Origin: Tenacibaculum sp. MAR_2010_89
GTDB lineage: Bacteria; Bacteroidota; Bacteroidia; Flavobacteriales; Flavobacteriaceae
DNA: 64,000 nucleotides
Assembly (NCBI RefSeq): GCF_900105985.1
Contig: NZ_FNUB01000004.1
Location: 409,501 to 473,500 of the forward strand
Direction: 5' to 3'
Under the pieces are notes generated by a model. The model saw only the letters and a program-made list of their open reading frames with translations, was not told where the DNA came from and did no database searches. Position 1 is the stretch's first letter. Every line of letters begins with the position of its first letter. A program made the position numbers and the translations under genes. This document shows positions 26,453-33,931 of the stretch, piece by piece.

Positions 26453-26504
26453 ATTCTCTCGCGAAGAATAGACATAATCGGTGAATGTCTTAAAATGATC
26501 ACCG
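26453..26504 (+). ncRNA. Pseudoknot leader element, copy 1
   Basis: An upstream hairpin ATTCT / AGAAT with loop CTCGCGA is followed by an H-type pseudoknot. Stem 1 is AGACAT (26470-26475) with ATGTCT (26485-26490). Stem 2 is CGGTGA (26479-26484) with TCACCG (26499-26504). The loops are 3 and 8 bases. The element lies between the oxidase gene and the first peptide gene, 18 bp before its ATG. Two further copies with compensatory changes lie at 30116 and 31879. There is no U-tract, so it is not a simple terminator. Confidence 0.65.
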
Positions 26505-26522
26505 CTAAAAACAACTTTAATT

Positions 26523-26687
26523 ATGAAAAAATCAATTTTAAATTTAGGGAAAGCTCTAAATAAAGCGGAACAAAAACAAGTAAGTGGTGGTAGAAAACAA
26601 TGTGACACAAATTTTGATCGCATATGTGAAGATTTTGGGAGACAATGTGCTGAATCATACTGTCGTTTATTTTTTATACTTAATTAA
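26523..26687 (+). CDS. Double-glycine leader peptide 1 (4 Cys)
   Basis: A 54-residue precursor. The 23-residue leader MKKSILNLGKALNKAEQKQV + SGG matches the bacteriocin-type double-glycine leader shared by all seven peptides here. The core (31 residues) starts RKQC and holds four cysteines (in RKQC, RIC, RQC, SYC). The leader should be cut after GG by the C39 domain of the exporter at 27847. No modification enzyme such as a lanthionine synthase or radical SAM protein is encoded nearby, so disulfides are the likely modification. Confidence 0.85.
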   Translation: MKKSILNLGKALNKAEQKQVSGGRKQCDTNFDRICEDFGRQCAESYCRLFFILN

Positions 26688-26692
26688 AAATT

Positions 26693-26848
26693 ATGAAAAA
26701 ATCGATTTTAAACTTAGGGAATACTTTAAATAAAAAAGAACAAAAACAAATTAACGGAGGTAAATGGAGAGCGTGTTCATCGATAGAGATAGCTGCTGGT
26801 TGTTACCATATTAGAACTGGTTGTTTTTGCCCTATAAGTTCTTTTTAA
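26693..26848 (+). CDS. Double-glycine leader peptide 2 (4 Cys)
   Basis: A 51-residue precursor, 5 bp after peptide 1. The leader ends QKQINGG; the 28-residue core KWRACSSIEIAAGC...CFC carries four cysteines, two of them as CFC near the end. The core is unrelated in sequence to peptide 1, while the leader is nearly the same, a pattern typical of co-exported peptide families. Confidence 0.85.
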   Translation: MKKSILNLGNTLNKKEQKQINGGKWRACSSIEIAAGCYHIRTGCFCPISSF

Positions 26849-26882
26849 TTCATCATAAAACAAGTTCAAAAACAACATCATT

Positions 26883-27050
26883 ATGAAGAAATCAATTTTA
26901 AACTTAGGAAATGCTTTAAATAATGTAGAGCAAAAAGAAATTAACGGAGGGCGTCGTCCTAAATACATCTGTAATGCTGATGGACCAATAGTAGTTTGTA
27001 CTTTTCCACAAACATGTACTTTAGGTAATAATGGATGGTATTGTAGTTAA
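26883..27050 (+). CDS. Double-glycine leader peptide 3 (4 Cys)
   Basis: A 55-residue precursor with leader ending QKEINGG and a 32-residue core starting RRPKYIC and ending WYCS. It has four cysteines with no obvious match to the other cores. It lies between peptides 2 and 4 in the same orientation. Confidence 0.85.
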   Translation: MKKSILNLGNALNNVEQKEINGGRRPKYICNADGPIVVCTFPQTCTLGNNGWYCS

Positions 27051-27064
27051 AATAAAAACAAATT

Positions 27065-27298
27065 ATGAAAAAATCAATTTTAAATTTAGGAAATGCTTTA
27101 AATAAAATAGAGCAAAAAGAAATTAACGGGGGTAGAAAATTCTGTACAAGCCATGCACAGTGTCCTGCTAACCAATGTTGTCAATCACCTCCTACTTCAA
27201 GTAGTGGAGTATGTGGAGCTGCAAATAATGGTCAAGGTTTATGCAATGGGCAATTACCTTTTGAAGATGTACCATTTGGAGAAATACCAATGTTTTAA
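27065..27298 (+). CDS. Double-glycine leader peptide 4 (6 Cys, knottin-like spacing)
   Basis: A 77-residue precursor with leader ending QKEINGG and a 54-residue core. The core has the pattern C-x6-C-x5-CC, then two more cysteines, followed by an acidic, cysteine-free tail (LPFEDVPFGEIPMF). The C...C...CC...C...C order resembles small cystine-knot domains. Peptide 5 shares the pattern, including the GA(A/P)N and G-x-LC-x-G segments. An intrinsic terminator follows directly. Confidence 0.85.
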   Translation: MKKSILNLGNALNKIEQKEINGGRKFCTSHAQCPANQCCQSPPTSSSGVCGAANNGQGLCNGQLPFEDVPFGEIPMF

Positions 27299-27301
27299 CT
27301 T

Positions 27302-27328
27302 AAAAGGGCTGTATTTAGCCCTTTTTTT
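27302..27328 (+). terminator. Intrinsic terminator after peptide 4
   Basis: Stem AAAAGGGCT / AGCCCTTTT with a 6-base loop and a run of seven T. It lies 4 bp after the stop of peptide 4, so the first four peptides can form a short, separate transcript. Confidence 0.9.
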
Positions 27329-27389
27329 ATTTTAACAAAAAATGAGTGCTATAATCATTCTCTTATTAACAATACTAAAATTTTTATTT

Positions 27390-27587
27390 ATGAAAGAATC
27401 AATTTTGAACTTAGGAAGTGCTTTAAATAAAACAGCGCAAAAACAAATTAATGGAGGTAAAAAAAATTGTAATACACATAATGATTGCGGACCAGGAGCT
27501 TGCTGTAATACTTCAAGATTTTGTCAACTTTTTGGAGCTCCAAATTCAGGCGGGCTTTTATGTGATGGCTCTTTATTAATTTTTTAA
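27390..27587 (+). CDS. Double-glycine leader peptide 5 (6 Cys, knottin-like spacing)
   Basis: A 65-residue precursor from the ATG at 27390; an upstream in-frame ATG at 27342 would add 16 hydrophobic residues before the conserved leader and is less likely. The leader is MKESILNLGSALNKTAQKQI + NGG. The 42-residue core has six cysteines in the order C...C...CC...C...C and aligns with peptide 4. It ends in a short hydrophobic tail. Confidence 0.83.
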   Translation: MKESILNLGSALNKTAQKQINGGKKNCNTHNDCGPGACCNTSRFCQLFGAPNSGGLLCDGSLLIF

Positions 27588-27625
27588 GAATACTTATTTA
27601 AAAGACACCTATAATTACAAAAAAA

Positions 27626-27667
27626 TGATTTTCACATAACTTTTATTTAAATCTTATGTGAAAATCA
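27626..27667. terminator. Long hairpin between peptide 5 and the exporter
   Basis: A perfect 14-bp inverted repeat, TGATTTTCACATAA / TTATGTGAAAATCA, with a 14-base loop. There is no long T-run after it, so it may be a weak terminator or an mRNA-stabilising hairpin. The rest of the gap 27588-27846 shows no gene. Confidence 0.55.
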
Positions 27668-27846
27668 AATTATTCAATAAAAAATTAACTTCTTGTATAA
27701 GTATATATAAAGGATTAAATTGCAACGGCTTCCTAATTTATAGATGTAAAAATTGCTACGATAAATAGAGCTATTAAAATGTAGAACATAAAAAGTTTTC
27801 ACTTTATATTTAAGAAGAGAACTATTAAAATAATTAAATTTTTCAT

Positions 27847-30033
27847 TTGAAGAAATTTCCAAATTATAAGCAAACCGAGGCAAAAGATTGTGGCCCAACG
27901 TGTATAAAAATAATTGCAAAGCATTATGGTAAAACAATCAACACACAACAACTAAGAAAACTAAGTGAAACAACCCGAGAGGGAAGTAGTTTATTAGGTT
28001 TGAGTGAGGCAGTTGAATCTATGGGGTTTAAATCTTTAGGAATTAAACTTGCTTTTAGCAAACTTAGAGAAGCTCCATTACCTTGTATTATTCATTGGAA
28101 TAAAAACCATTATGTGGTTCTTTATAAAATAAAGAAAAATACTGTATACGTATCGGACCCTGCTCATGGACTTATTACTTTTACTAAAGAAGAGTTTATT
28201 CAACATTGGATAGGAAACAATGCTGATGAAAATACAGAAGAAGGAATAGCTTTACTAGTTGAACCTACTCCTAGGTTTTATCAAGAAGAATTTGAAGAAG
28301 ATGAAAAATTTGGGTTCTCATTTATATTCAAATATCTTTTCAAATATAAAAAATTCATCATCCAACTTATTATTGGGTTATTAGCTGGTAGTTTATTACA
28401 ATTAATCTTACCCTTTTTAACACAGAGTGTGGTTGATGTTGGTATAAAAAATCAAGATCTTAACTTTGTGTATTTAATATTATTTGCACAACTATTTTTA
28501 TTTGTAGGAAAAGCCTCTTTAGAAATAATACGTAGTTGGATTTTATTGCATTTAAGTACTCGTATTAATATCTCGTTAATCTCTGACTTTTTTATCAAAC
28601 TAATGAAACTTCCTATTTCTTATTTTGATGTAAGAATGACTGGAGATTTATTACAACGGATTAATGACCACAAACGTATAGAACGAATTTTAACTACCTC
28701 TTCATTAACGGTGTTATTTTCATTCTTTAACCTTATTATTTTCAGTTTAGTTTTAGGGTTTTATAGCCTACAAATATTTGGCGTATTTGTTTTAGGAAGT
28801 GTTTTGTATTTTGGTTGGGTTTTGTTTTTCTTCAAAAAAAGGAAGGAACTAGATTATAAACGATTTTCACAAGTTAGTCAAGAACAAAGTAAAGTTATTG
28901 AGCTGATAAATGGAATGCAAGAAATTAAACTTCATAATGCAGAAAGACGAATGCGTTGGAACTGGGAGTATGTTCAAGCTCGTTTATTTAAAGTAGCTAC
29001 CAAAAGTTTAGCATTAGAACAAACCCAAAGTGTAGGATCAAACTTTATCAATGAATTAAAAAATATGTTCATTACCATTTTATCTGCCAAATTAGTAATT
29101 GATGGGCAAATTACTTTAGGTATGATGATGGCTATTAGTTATATCGTTGGGCAATTAAATGGTCCTATTGTTCAATTAATCAATTTTATGAGAGATGTGC
29201 AAGATGCACAAATATCTATCGATAGATTAGGAGAAATTCATAATATGGAAGATGAGGAAAAGCCTGAAGATGAAAAAGTAACTCATATCCCAGAAAAAGA
29301 ACCTATAAAACTTAACAATATATCTTTTAGATATACAGGAGGTTTGGAACCTGTATTAAAAGATTTATCCTTAGAAATTCCTGCCAATAAAACCACTGCT
29401 ATAGTTGGGGTTAGTGGAAGTGGAAAAACAACCTTAATGAAATTATTACTTGGTTTTTACCAAGTAGATACTGGAGATATAAGTATAGGAAACTTTAATT
29501 TAAAAAATATTTCTCAAAAAGAATGGAGAAGAAACTGTGGAGTAGTAATGCAGGAGGGGTATATTTTTAATGATTCCATCGCAAAAAACATCGCTGTTGG
29601 AGAGGATTATGTAGATAAGGAGAAATTAGCACATGCTATAAACGTAGCCAATATAGCTGATTATATAGAGGGTTTACCTTTAGGATACAACACAAAAATA
29701 GGTAGTGAAGGAAACGGGCTTAGTACAGGGCAAAAACAACGATTACTAATTGCACGATCAGTATATAAAAATCCAAAGTTTTTGTTTTTTGATGAAGCGA
29801 CTAGTGCATTAGATGCAAATAATGAGAAAGTAATTATGGGGAAACTGAATGAGTTTTTCTCTAATAAAACCGCAGTAGTTATTGCACATAGATTAAGTAC
29901 TGTTAAAAATGCGCATCAAATAGTAGTGCTAGAAAAAGGAAAAATTATAGAAAAAGGAACACATCAGGAATTAATAGCATTAAAAGGAAGCTACCATCAC
30001 CTAGTTAAAAATCAACTAGATTTAGGTAAATAA
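27847..30033 (+). CDS. Peptidase-containing (C39) ABC exporter of double-glycine peptides
   Basis: A 728-residue bacteriocin-type exporter. The N-terminal C39 peptidase has Cys15 in DCGPTC, a histidine in NKNHYVVL and Asp in VSDPAHG. Six membrane helices follow (about 160-440), then the ATPase with Walker A GVSGSGKTT near residue 519, signature LSTGQKQR, Walker B FLFFDEATSALD and the H-loop AHRLST. These proteins cut GG leaders and export the core peptides. The start is TTG at 27847, needed to include the C39 domain. Seven GG-leader genes surround it, and an HlyD-type adaptor follows, so the substrate assignment is strong. Confidence 0.95.
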   Translation: MKKFPNYKQTEAKDCGPTCIKIIAKHYGKTINTQQLRKLSETTREGSSLLGLSEAVESMGFKSLGIKLAFSKLREAPLPCIIHWNKNHYVVLYKIKKNTVYVSDPAHGLITFTKEEFIQHWIGNNADENTEEGIALLVEPTPRFYQEEFEEDEKFGFSFIFKYLFKYKKFIIQLIIGLLAGSLLQLILPFLTQSVVDVGIKNQDLNFVYLILFAQLFLFVGKASLEIIRSWILLHLSTRINISLISDFFIKLMKLPISYFDVRMTGDLLQRINDHKRIERILTTSSLTVLFSFFNLIIFSLVLGFYSLQIFGVFVLGSVLYFGWVLFFFKKRKELDYKRFSQVSQEQSKVIELINGMQEIKLHNAERRMRWNWEYVQARLFKVATKSLALEQTQSVGSNFINELKNMFITILSAKLVIDGQITLGMMMAISYIVGQLNGPIVQLINFMRDVQDAQISIDRLGEIHNMEDEEKPEDEKVTHIPEKEPIKLNNISFRYTGGLEPVLKDLSLEIPANKTTAIVGVSGSGKTTLMKLLLGFYQVDTGDISIGNFNLKNISQKEWRRNCGVVMQEGYIFNDSIAKNIAVGEDYVDKEKLAHAINVANIADYIEGLPLGYNTKIGSEGNGLSTGQKQRLLIARSVYKNPKFLFFDEATSALDANNEKVIMGKLNEFFSNKTAVVIAHRLSTVKNAHQIVVLEKGKIIEKGTHQELIALKGSYHHLVKNQLDLGK

Positions 30034-30044
30034 AATATAAAAAC

Positions 30045-30109
30045 GTCATAACGAGGAATGAAATAACGAAGTTATCTCTTTAAAATTAGATCACTCCATT
30101 GGTCATGAC
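30045..30109. repeat. REP-like palindromic repeat, dispersed copy
   Basis: Starts GTCATAACGAGGAATGAAAT and ends GGTCATGAC, with GTCAT / ATGAC at the ends and an inner AACGAAGTTATCTC block. It is a diverged relative of the repeats at 9114-9381 and sits just after the exporter gene and before the second pseudoknot element. Confidence 0.65.
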
Positions 30110-30115
30110 AAAAAT

Positions 30116-30167
30116 ATTCTCTCGCGAGGAATAGACATATACCTTGAATGTCTTAAAATGATCAAGG
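30116..30167 (+). ncRNA. Pseudoknot leader element, copy 2
   Basis: The same layout as copy 1. Stem 1 is AGACAT (30133-30138) with ATGTCT (30148-30153). Stem 2 is CCTTGA (30142-30147) with TCAAGG (30162-30167), loops of 3 and 8 bases. Compared with copy 1, two stem-2 pairs are changed on both sides (G-C to C-G and G-C to T-A), which keeps pairing. The 5' hairpin contains CTCGCGAG. It precedes peptide 6. Confidence 0.65.
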
Positions 30168-30196
30168 GTTTAATAAATCAATTAAATCTTTTTAAA

Positions 30197-30391
30197 ATGA
30201 AAAAATCAATTTTAAATTTAGGAAAAACCATAAACAAAGCTGAACAAAAACAAATTAATGGAGGACGAAGAGCTTGCTCTCCTTTCTTTTTCTGTGCTTT
30301 TGACTGTGAAGATGGAGACGCTTGCGCTGTTCCAAATGGAATGGGTGGTGCCAACAGAGGTACAATAGTTAACGGACAATGTTGTTTATAA
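30197..30391 (+). CDS. Double-glycine leader peptide 6 (6 Cys)
   Basis: A 64-residue precursor; the ATG at 30197 starts the conserved leader MKKSILNLGKTINKAEQKQI + NGG. An upstream ATG at 30158 would overlap the region just after the pseudoknot and is less likely. The 41-residue core starts RRAC and ends CCL, with six cysteines and a glycine-rich middle (NGMGGANRG). The gap 30392-30583 after it contains no other gene. Confidence 0.85.
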   Translation: MKKSILNLGKTINKAEQKQINGGRRACSPFFFCAFDCEDGDACAVPNGMGGANRGTIVNGQCCL

Positions 30392-30583
30392 AAGAATAAA
30401 AATTGTTTTTTATAACAATAATTCCTTACAAATAGTAAAATTCCGACAGCTAACCAAACTAAAATAATTAGGTGTTTTATTACAATTAGGTGAAATAAAA
30501 AGCAATTACAATTCAATAATTAAACTATTAAAAATCAATACAGGTTCTCATATAAGAATCTGTATTGATTAAAATTTAAATAT

Positions 30584-31873
30584 ATGCCAGAAAATAATCA
30601 AGACATAGAAATACGAAGTGAAGAAGTACAAGAAATATTAAGTTATGTGCCTAATTGGATGATTCGTTGGGGAAACACTTTGTTTTTTTTATTAATTATC
30701 ATGTTATTGTTCATTTCTTGGTTTGTAAAATATCCTGATGTAATAGCAACAGAGGTAATGGTAACTACTTCTTTTCCCCCAGAGAAAATCTATGCAAAAT
30801 CAGCTGGCCAATTTGAAGTTTTTTTAACACATGAAGGGAAAAAAGTAACTAAAAATGAAGTATTAGCTGTCATAGAAAATAGTGCTTCTTATAAAGATGT
30901 TTTATTATTAAAAAGTATTACAGATACAATAAATAAAGAAAAAGAAATTTTTTCTTTTCCCATTGATAAGTTACCTCCTTTATTATTAGGAGATATTACA
31001 ACCAGTTATTCTCAATTTGAAAATCAATATTCCGAATATGTTTTAAATAAAGAATTAACACCATACAAATCAGAATCTTTTGCTAACAGGATGACTGTTA
31101 TTGAAGCTAAACAACGATTACAAATTTTACGTTCCCAAAGAGAGTTTAGCAGAAAAGAACTAGAAATAAAACAAAAAGATTTAGAACGAAGTATAAAAAT
31201 GTTTAACGAAGGTGTTATTTCAGCTAAAGAAAAAGAGCAAAAGGAAATAGAAATATTACAATCGAGAAGGGCATATGAAAATTCAGAAAGTTCAATTTCT
31301 CAATTAAGAGAGTTTATTAATAATTCAAAGAAAAACTTAGTAGGAACTACTATTAAGAAAACACAAAACGACACTCGTTTAAAGAAAAAGGCTATTCAGT
31401 CGTTTTTATATTTACAAAAAGCAATAAAAGATTGGCTTAAGCAATACGCTTTAACTAGCTCAATAAATGGAAAAGTTTCATTTTTAACATTCTGGAGTGA
31501 AAATCAAACTGTAAAAACAGGCGATTTAATATTTACAATAATTCCCGAAAAAAGTGATTCTTTTATAGGTAAAATAAAAGCACCTGCAGCAAATTCAGGG
31601 AAAATAAAAAAAGGCCAAAAAGTACAAATACAACTATTGAATTATCCTTCAGATGAATTTGGAGAACTTAATGGAAAGGTGAAATCAATATCTCCAATAG
31701 CAGATGCGGAAGGAAATTATTTAATAGATGTAATGTTGCCTCAAGATTTAAAAACTACTTATGATAAAAACATAGAGTTTAGGCAAGAGATGAAAGGTAC
31801 AGCTAACATAATAACTGAAGATTTACGTTTGATAGAACGATTTTTCTATCAACTTAAAAATATTATTAAATAA
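30584..31873 (+). CDS. HlyD-family membrane fusion protein
   Basis: A 429-residue adaptor: a short cytoplasmic N-terminus, one membrane helix (about 29-48), a biotinyl-lipoyl-like strand region, a long coiled coil (about 165-265) and a C-terminal beta-barrel part (SFIGKIKAPAANSGKIKKGQ, about 325-345). Such proteins join ABC exporters to the outer envelope in Gram-negative bacteria. It is encoded after the C39 exporter and between peptides 6 and 7, which places it in the same export machine. Confidence 0.92.
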   Translation: MPENNQDIEIRSEEVQEILSYVPNWMIRWGNTLFFLLIIMLLFISWFVKYPDVIATEVMVTTSFPPEKIYAKSAGQFEVFLTHEGKKVTKNEVLAVIENSASYKDVLLLKSITDTINKEKEIFSFPIDKLPPLLLGDITTSYSQFENQYSEYVLNKELTPYKSESFANRMTVIEAKQRLQILRSQREFSRKELEIKQKDLERSIKMFNEGVISAKEKEQKEIEILQSRRAYENSESSISQLREFINNSKKNLVGTTIKKTQNDTRLKKKAIQSFLYLQKAIKDWLKQYALTSSINGKVSFLTFWSENQTVKTGDLIFTIIPEKSDSFIGKIKAPAANSGKIKKGQKVQIQLLNYPSDEFGELNGKVKSISPIADAEGNYLIDVMLPQDLKTTYDKNIEFRQEMKGTANIITEDLRLIERFFYQLKNIIK

Positions 31874-31878
31874 AAGAA

Positions 31879-31929
31879 ATTCTCTCGCGAAGAATAGACA
31901 AAACCTTGGGTGTCTTAAAATGATCAAGG
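31879..31929 (+). ncRNA. Pseudoknot leader element, copy 3
   Basis: The 5' hairpin ATTCT / AGAAT with loop CTCGCGA is identical to copy 1. Stem 1 is AGACA (31896-31900) with TGTCT (31911-31915), one pair shorter. Stem 2 is CCTTGG (31904-31909) with TCAAGG (31924-31929), the last pair being G-U. The 8-base loop TAAAATGA is conserved in all three copies. It starts 6 bp after the HlyD stop and precedes peptide 7. Confidence 0.62.
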
Positions 31930-31955
31930 ATTACTAAATTCTAAATTTTTTAATC

Positions 31956-32135
31956 ATGAAAAAACAAATTTTAAACTTAGGTAAAACGTTAAATCGAATT
32001 GAACAAAAACAAATTAATGGAGGAAGGTTTATTTGTTGTTATAACAATCCAATTTGTCCTCCAACAAATGAAACTTCATGTATAGTAATAGCAGGAAGAT
32101 GTCATTATATAGCTGGAGAAGGTGTTTCTTGTTAA
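31956..32135 (+). CDS. Double-glycine leader peptide 7 (6 Cys)
   Basis: A 59-residue precursor with leader MKKQILNLGKTLNRIEQKQI + NGG and a 36-residue core starting RFICC and ending GVSC, with six cysteines and a PICPP segment. It is the last gene of the cluster and is followed by an intrinsic terminator. Confidence 0.85.
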   Translation: MKKQILNLGKTLNRIEQKQINGGRFICCYNNPICPPTNETSCIVIAGRCHYIAGEGVSC

Positions 32136-32151
32136 GAAAAGCTTTAATTAA

Positions 32152-32180
32152 AAAAGAGTTGGTTTAAAGCCAACTCTTTT
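32152..32180. terminator. Bidirectional intrinsic terminator at the cluster end
   Basis: Stem AAAAGAGTTGG / CCAACTCTTTT with a 7-base loop, the same stem as at 21083-21110. It lies between peptide 7 and the convergent LGFP-repeat gene and can serve both. Confidence 0.88.
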
Positions 32181-32209
32181 ATATATTAATTATTTAATAA
32201 ACAAATCTA

Positions 32210-33637
32210 TTACATTTTATCAAGCTTTTTTTGCGCAACTAAGGCTGCAAAACTTCCTAATACATCACCTTTAAAATATAATTTTATCCCTCCATTTTTC
32301 ATCACTTTAAAACTTAAAAAACCTGTGTTTTTAGGTACATCTCCTAATTCAAAAGGTTTATTAAACCCCTCTAAAACTGCTTTTTTTAATCCTTTTAATA
32401 ATTTATCATGCCCTACTCCCGATGTATGGATATGCCAATGATCTAATCTTGCTTTTAAAGTACATGCTACTTTTCCATCTGGATTTTTATCACTCTCAAA
32501 AGCAATTCTTAACGTTATTGTATATGAAGGATTAGGAATAAAAAAAATACCACTCTCATAATTACCGCTAATTTTGAAAGTAACCTTTCTATTTTTACTA
32601 CGTGTAAAATCATACCCAGTATCACTAACGGTTGAAATACGTACAGATTCAACATTTAAATCTTTCTGATCCTTTGCTTTTTCTTTAAATATTTTCTCAA
32701 ACATTTTTCTAACTTTTGCACCGCTTAAAGATGCTGTATGAGGCTTTATTGATTTATTTTTTGCCCAATAAATAACTCCATTTTGAAAATCGCTAAACCA
32801 TTCTACTTTGCTTGGATCAATTCTAATTTCATCAGAAGTAGGATAACCAAAAGTACCTCTCTCCCAGCCTGTCTTAGCCCAAGTATGACGAATTCCTCCT
32901 CTAACTAATTTTGGACCAGTTGTAGGATGCCAATATATACTTCCATTACCAGTAAAATGATTAAACTTCCCCCTTCCATCTGGAGTTGTAGTTTCATCGG
33001 TTGCTGGTATAACTAAATCATTATTTGGACCTCCAACAGAATTATACTTTTGCCTAATTGCTCCATGTATTTCATGAGGTCCTGTTTGTGAAGAGCAATA
33101 AATGTCACACTTTTGAAAAGTTACTCTCTTTCCTCCTCTTACTGATGTAGGGCTATTAATATTTGACGTAGCACTTCCTGTAAAACCACTCCCCAATGTT
33201 TGTGCTTTTGCCTTAATACTATTTTCACAATCAGTTTCATCTATCACTACATTTGACACCTGTAATGTAATATCAGCATAATCTCCTCCTTCATCAGTAT
33301 TTCTAACTCTAAATGATATTGTTTTATTTTCATTTATACCTACAAGTGTATTTTTTGAAGCCTTACCATCTAAATCTCTACTATTAGTTGAAGCTCCCTC
33401 GTAAAGTTTTGCTGATTCTTTAATTGATAATGTACCATTTGTATTTTGTTGGAAATTAATAGTTAGTTCTATCCGAACTTCTCCTCCACATTTCCCCATG
33501 AAAAACAGTTGATTCGTTTTTTTTGAACTATCTAAAAGAAATATCCCTGAATTTCTAACAGTTCTTCGTTCATTAGATCCGAAAGTTTCATGATCTACTA
33601 TATTCATTACTGATGAATAACTTATTTTGTTTTGCAT
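32210..33637 (-). CDS. LGFP-repeat protein of unknown role
   Basis: A 475-residue protein without a signal peptide. The N-terminal 150 residues look like a beta-sandwich. Residues about 190-310 contain LGFP-type repeats (GAIRQKYNSVGG, IYWHPTTGPKLVRGGIRH, GTFGYPTSDE, GVIYWAKN), a motif linked to cell-wall or glycan binding. The C-terminal 170 residues (from about 305) form a separate mixed domain containing HWHIHTSGVGHD. The gene is convergent with the peptide cluster and shares its terminator. Whether it belongs to the cluster is unclear; lack of a signal peptide argues for a cytoplasmic protein or for secretion by another route. Confidence 0.7.
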   Translation of the reverse strand: MQNKISYSSVMNIVDHETFGSNERRTVRNSGIFLLDSSKKTNQLFFMGKCGGEVRIELTINFQQNTNGTLSIKESAKLYEGASTNSRDLDGKASKNTLVGINENKTISFRVRNTDEGGDYADITLQVSNVVIDETDCENSIKAKAQTLGSGFTGSATSNINSPTSVRGGKRVTFQKCDIYCSSQTGPHEIHGAIRQKYNSVGGPNNDLVIPATDETTTPDGRGKFNHFTGNGSIYWHPTTGPKLVRGGIRHTWAKTGWERGTFGYPTSDEIRIDPSKVEWFSDFQNGVIYWAKNKSIKPHTASLSGAKVRKMFEKIFKEKAKDQKDLNVESVRISTVSDTGYDFTRSKNRKVTFKISGNYESGIFFIPNPSYTITLRIAFESDKNPDGKVACTLKARLDHWHIHTSGVGHDKLLKGLKKAVLEGFNKPFELGDVPKNTGFLSFKVMKNGGIKLYFKGDVLGSFAALVAQKKLDKM

Positions 33638-33931
33638 TTTTAAATTATTTTAAGTTAATTTTTTGTTTTACAAAGCAAGCATCAAAATCGCCTTAAAAAA
33701 AACATAAAACACTGTTTTAAAACATGTTAAATACTATTTTTTATACATTCAATAACCTCAAAAAGCAATAGGTAAAACTCTAAATTAAGTCACCATAGAT
33801 AACGATTACTATTGTTCTTTGATTTTAGAAGTAAATTTTTACTATAAATTATTTTATCATTATCAATGTATAACAACAAAAAACACTAAATTAGCAGGCT
33901 TTCTTCGAAAGAAATTAAATTTAAAAATTAC

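Noticed and set aside
26453..31929. Pseudoknot elements as plain terminators
   Set aside because: None is followed by a T-run, and each lies just before a peptide start codon.
26523..32135. Lanthipeptide or sactipeptide cluster
   Set aside because: No LanB/C/M, radical SAM or YcaO-type gene lies in the cluster, and the cores are not rich in Ser/Thr placed for thioether rings.
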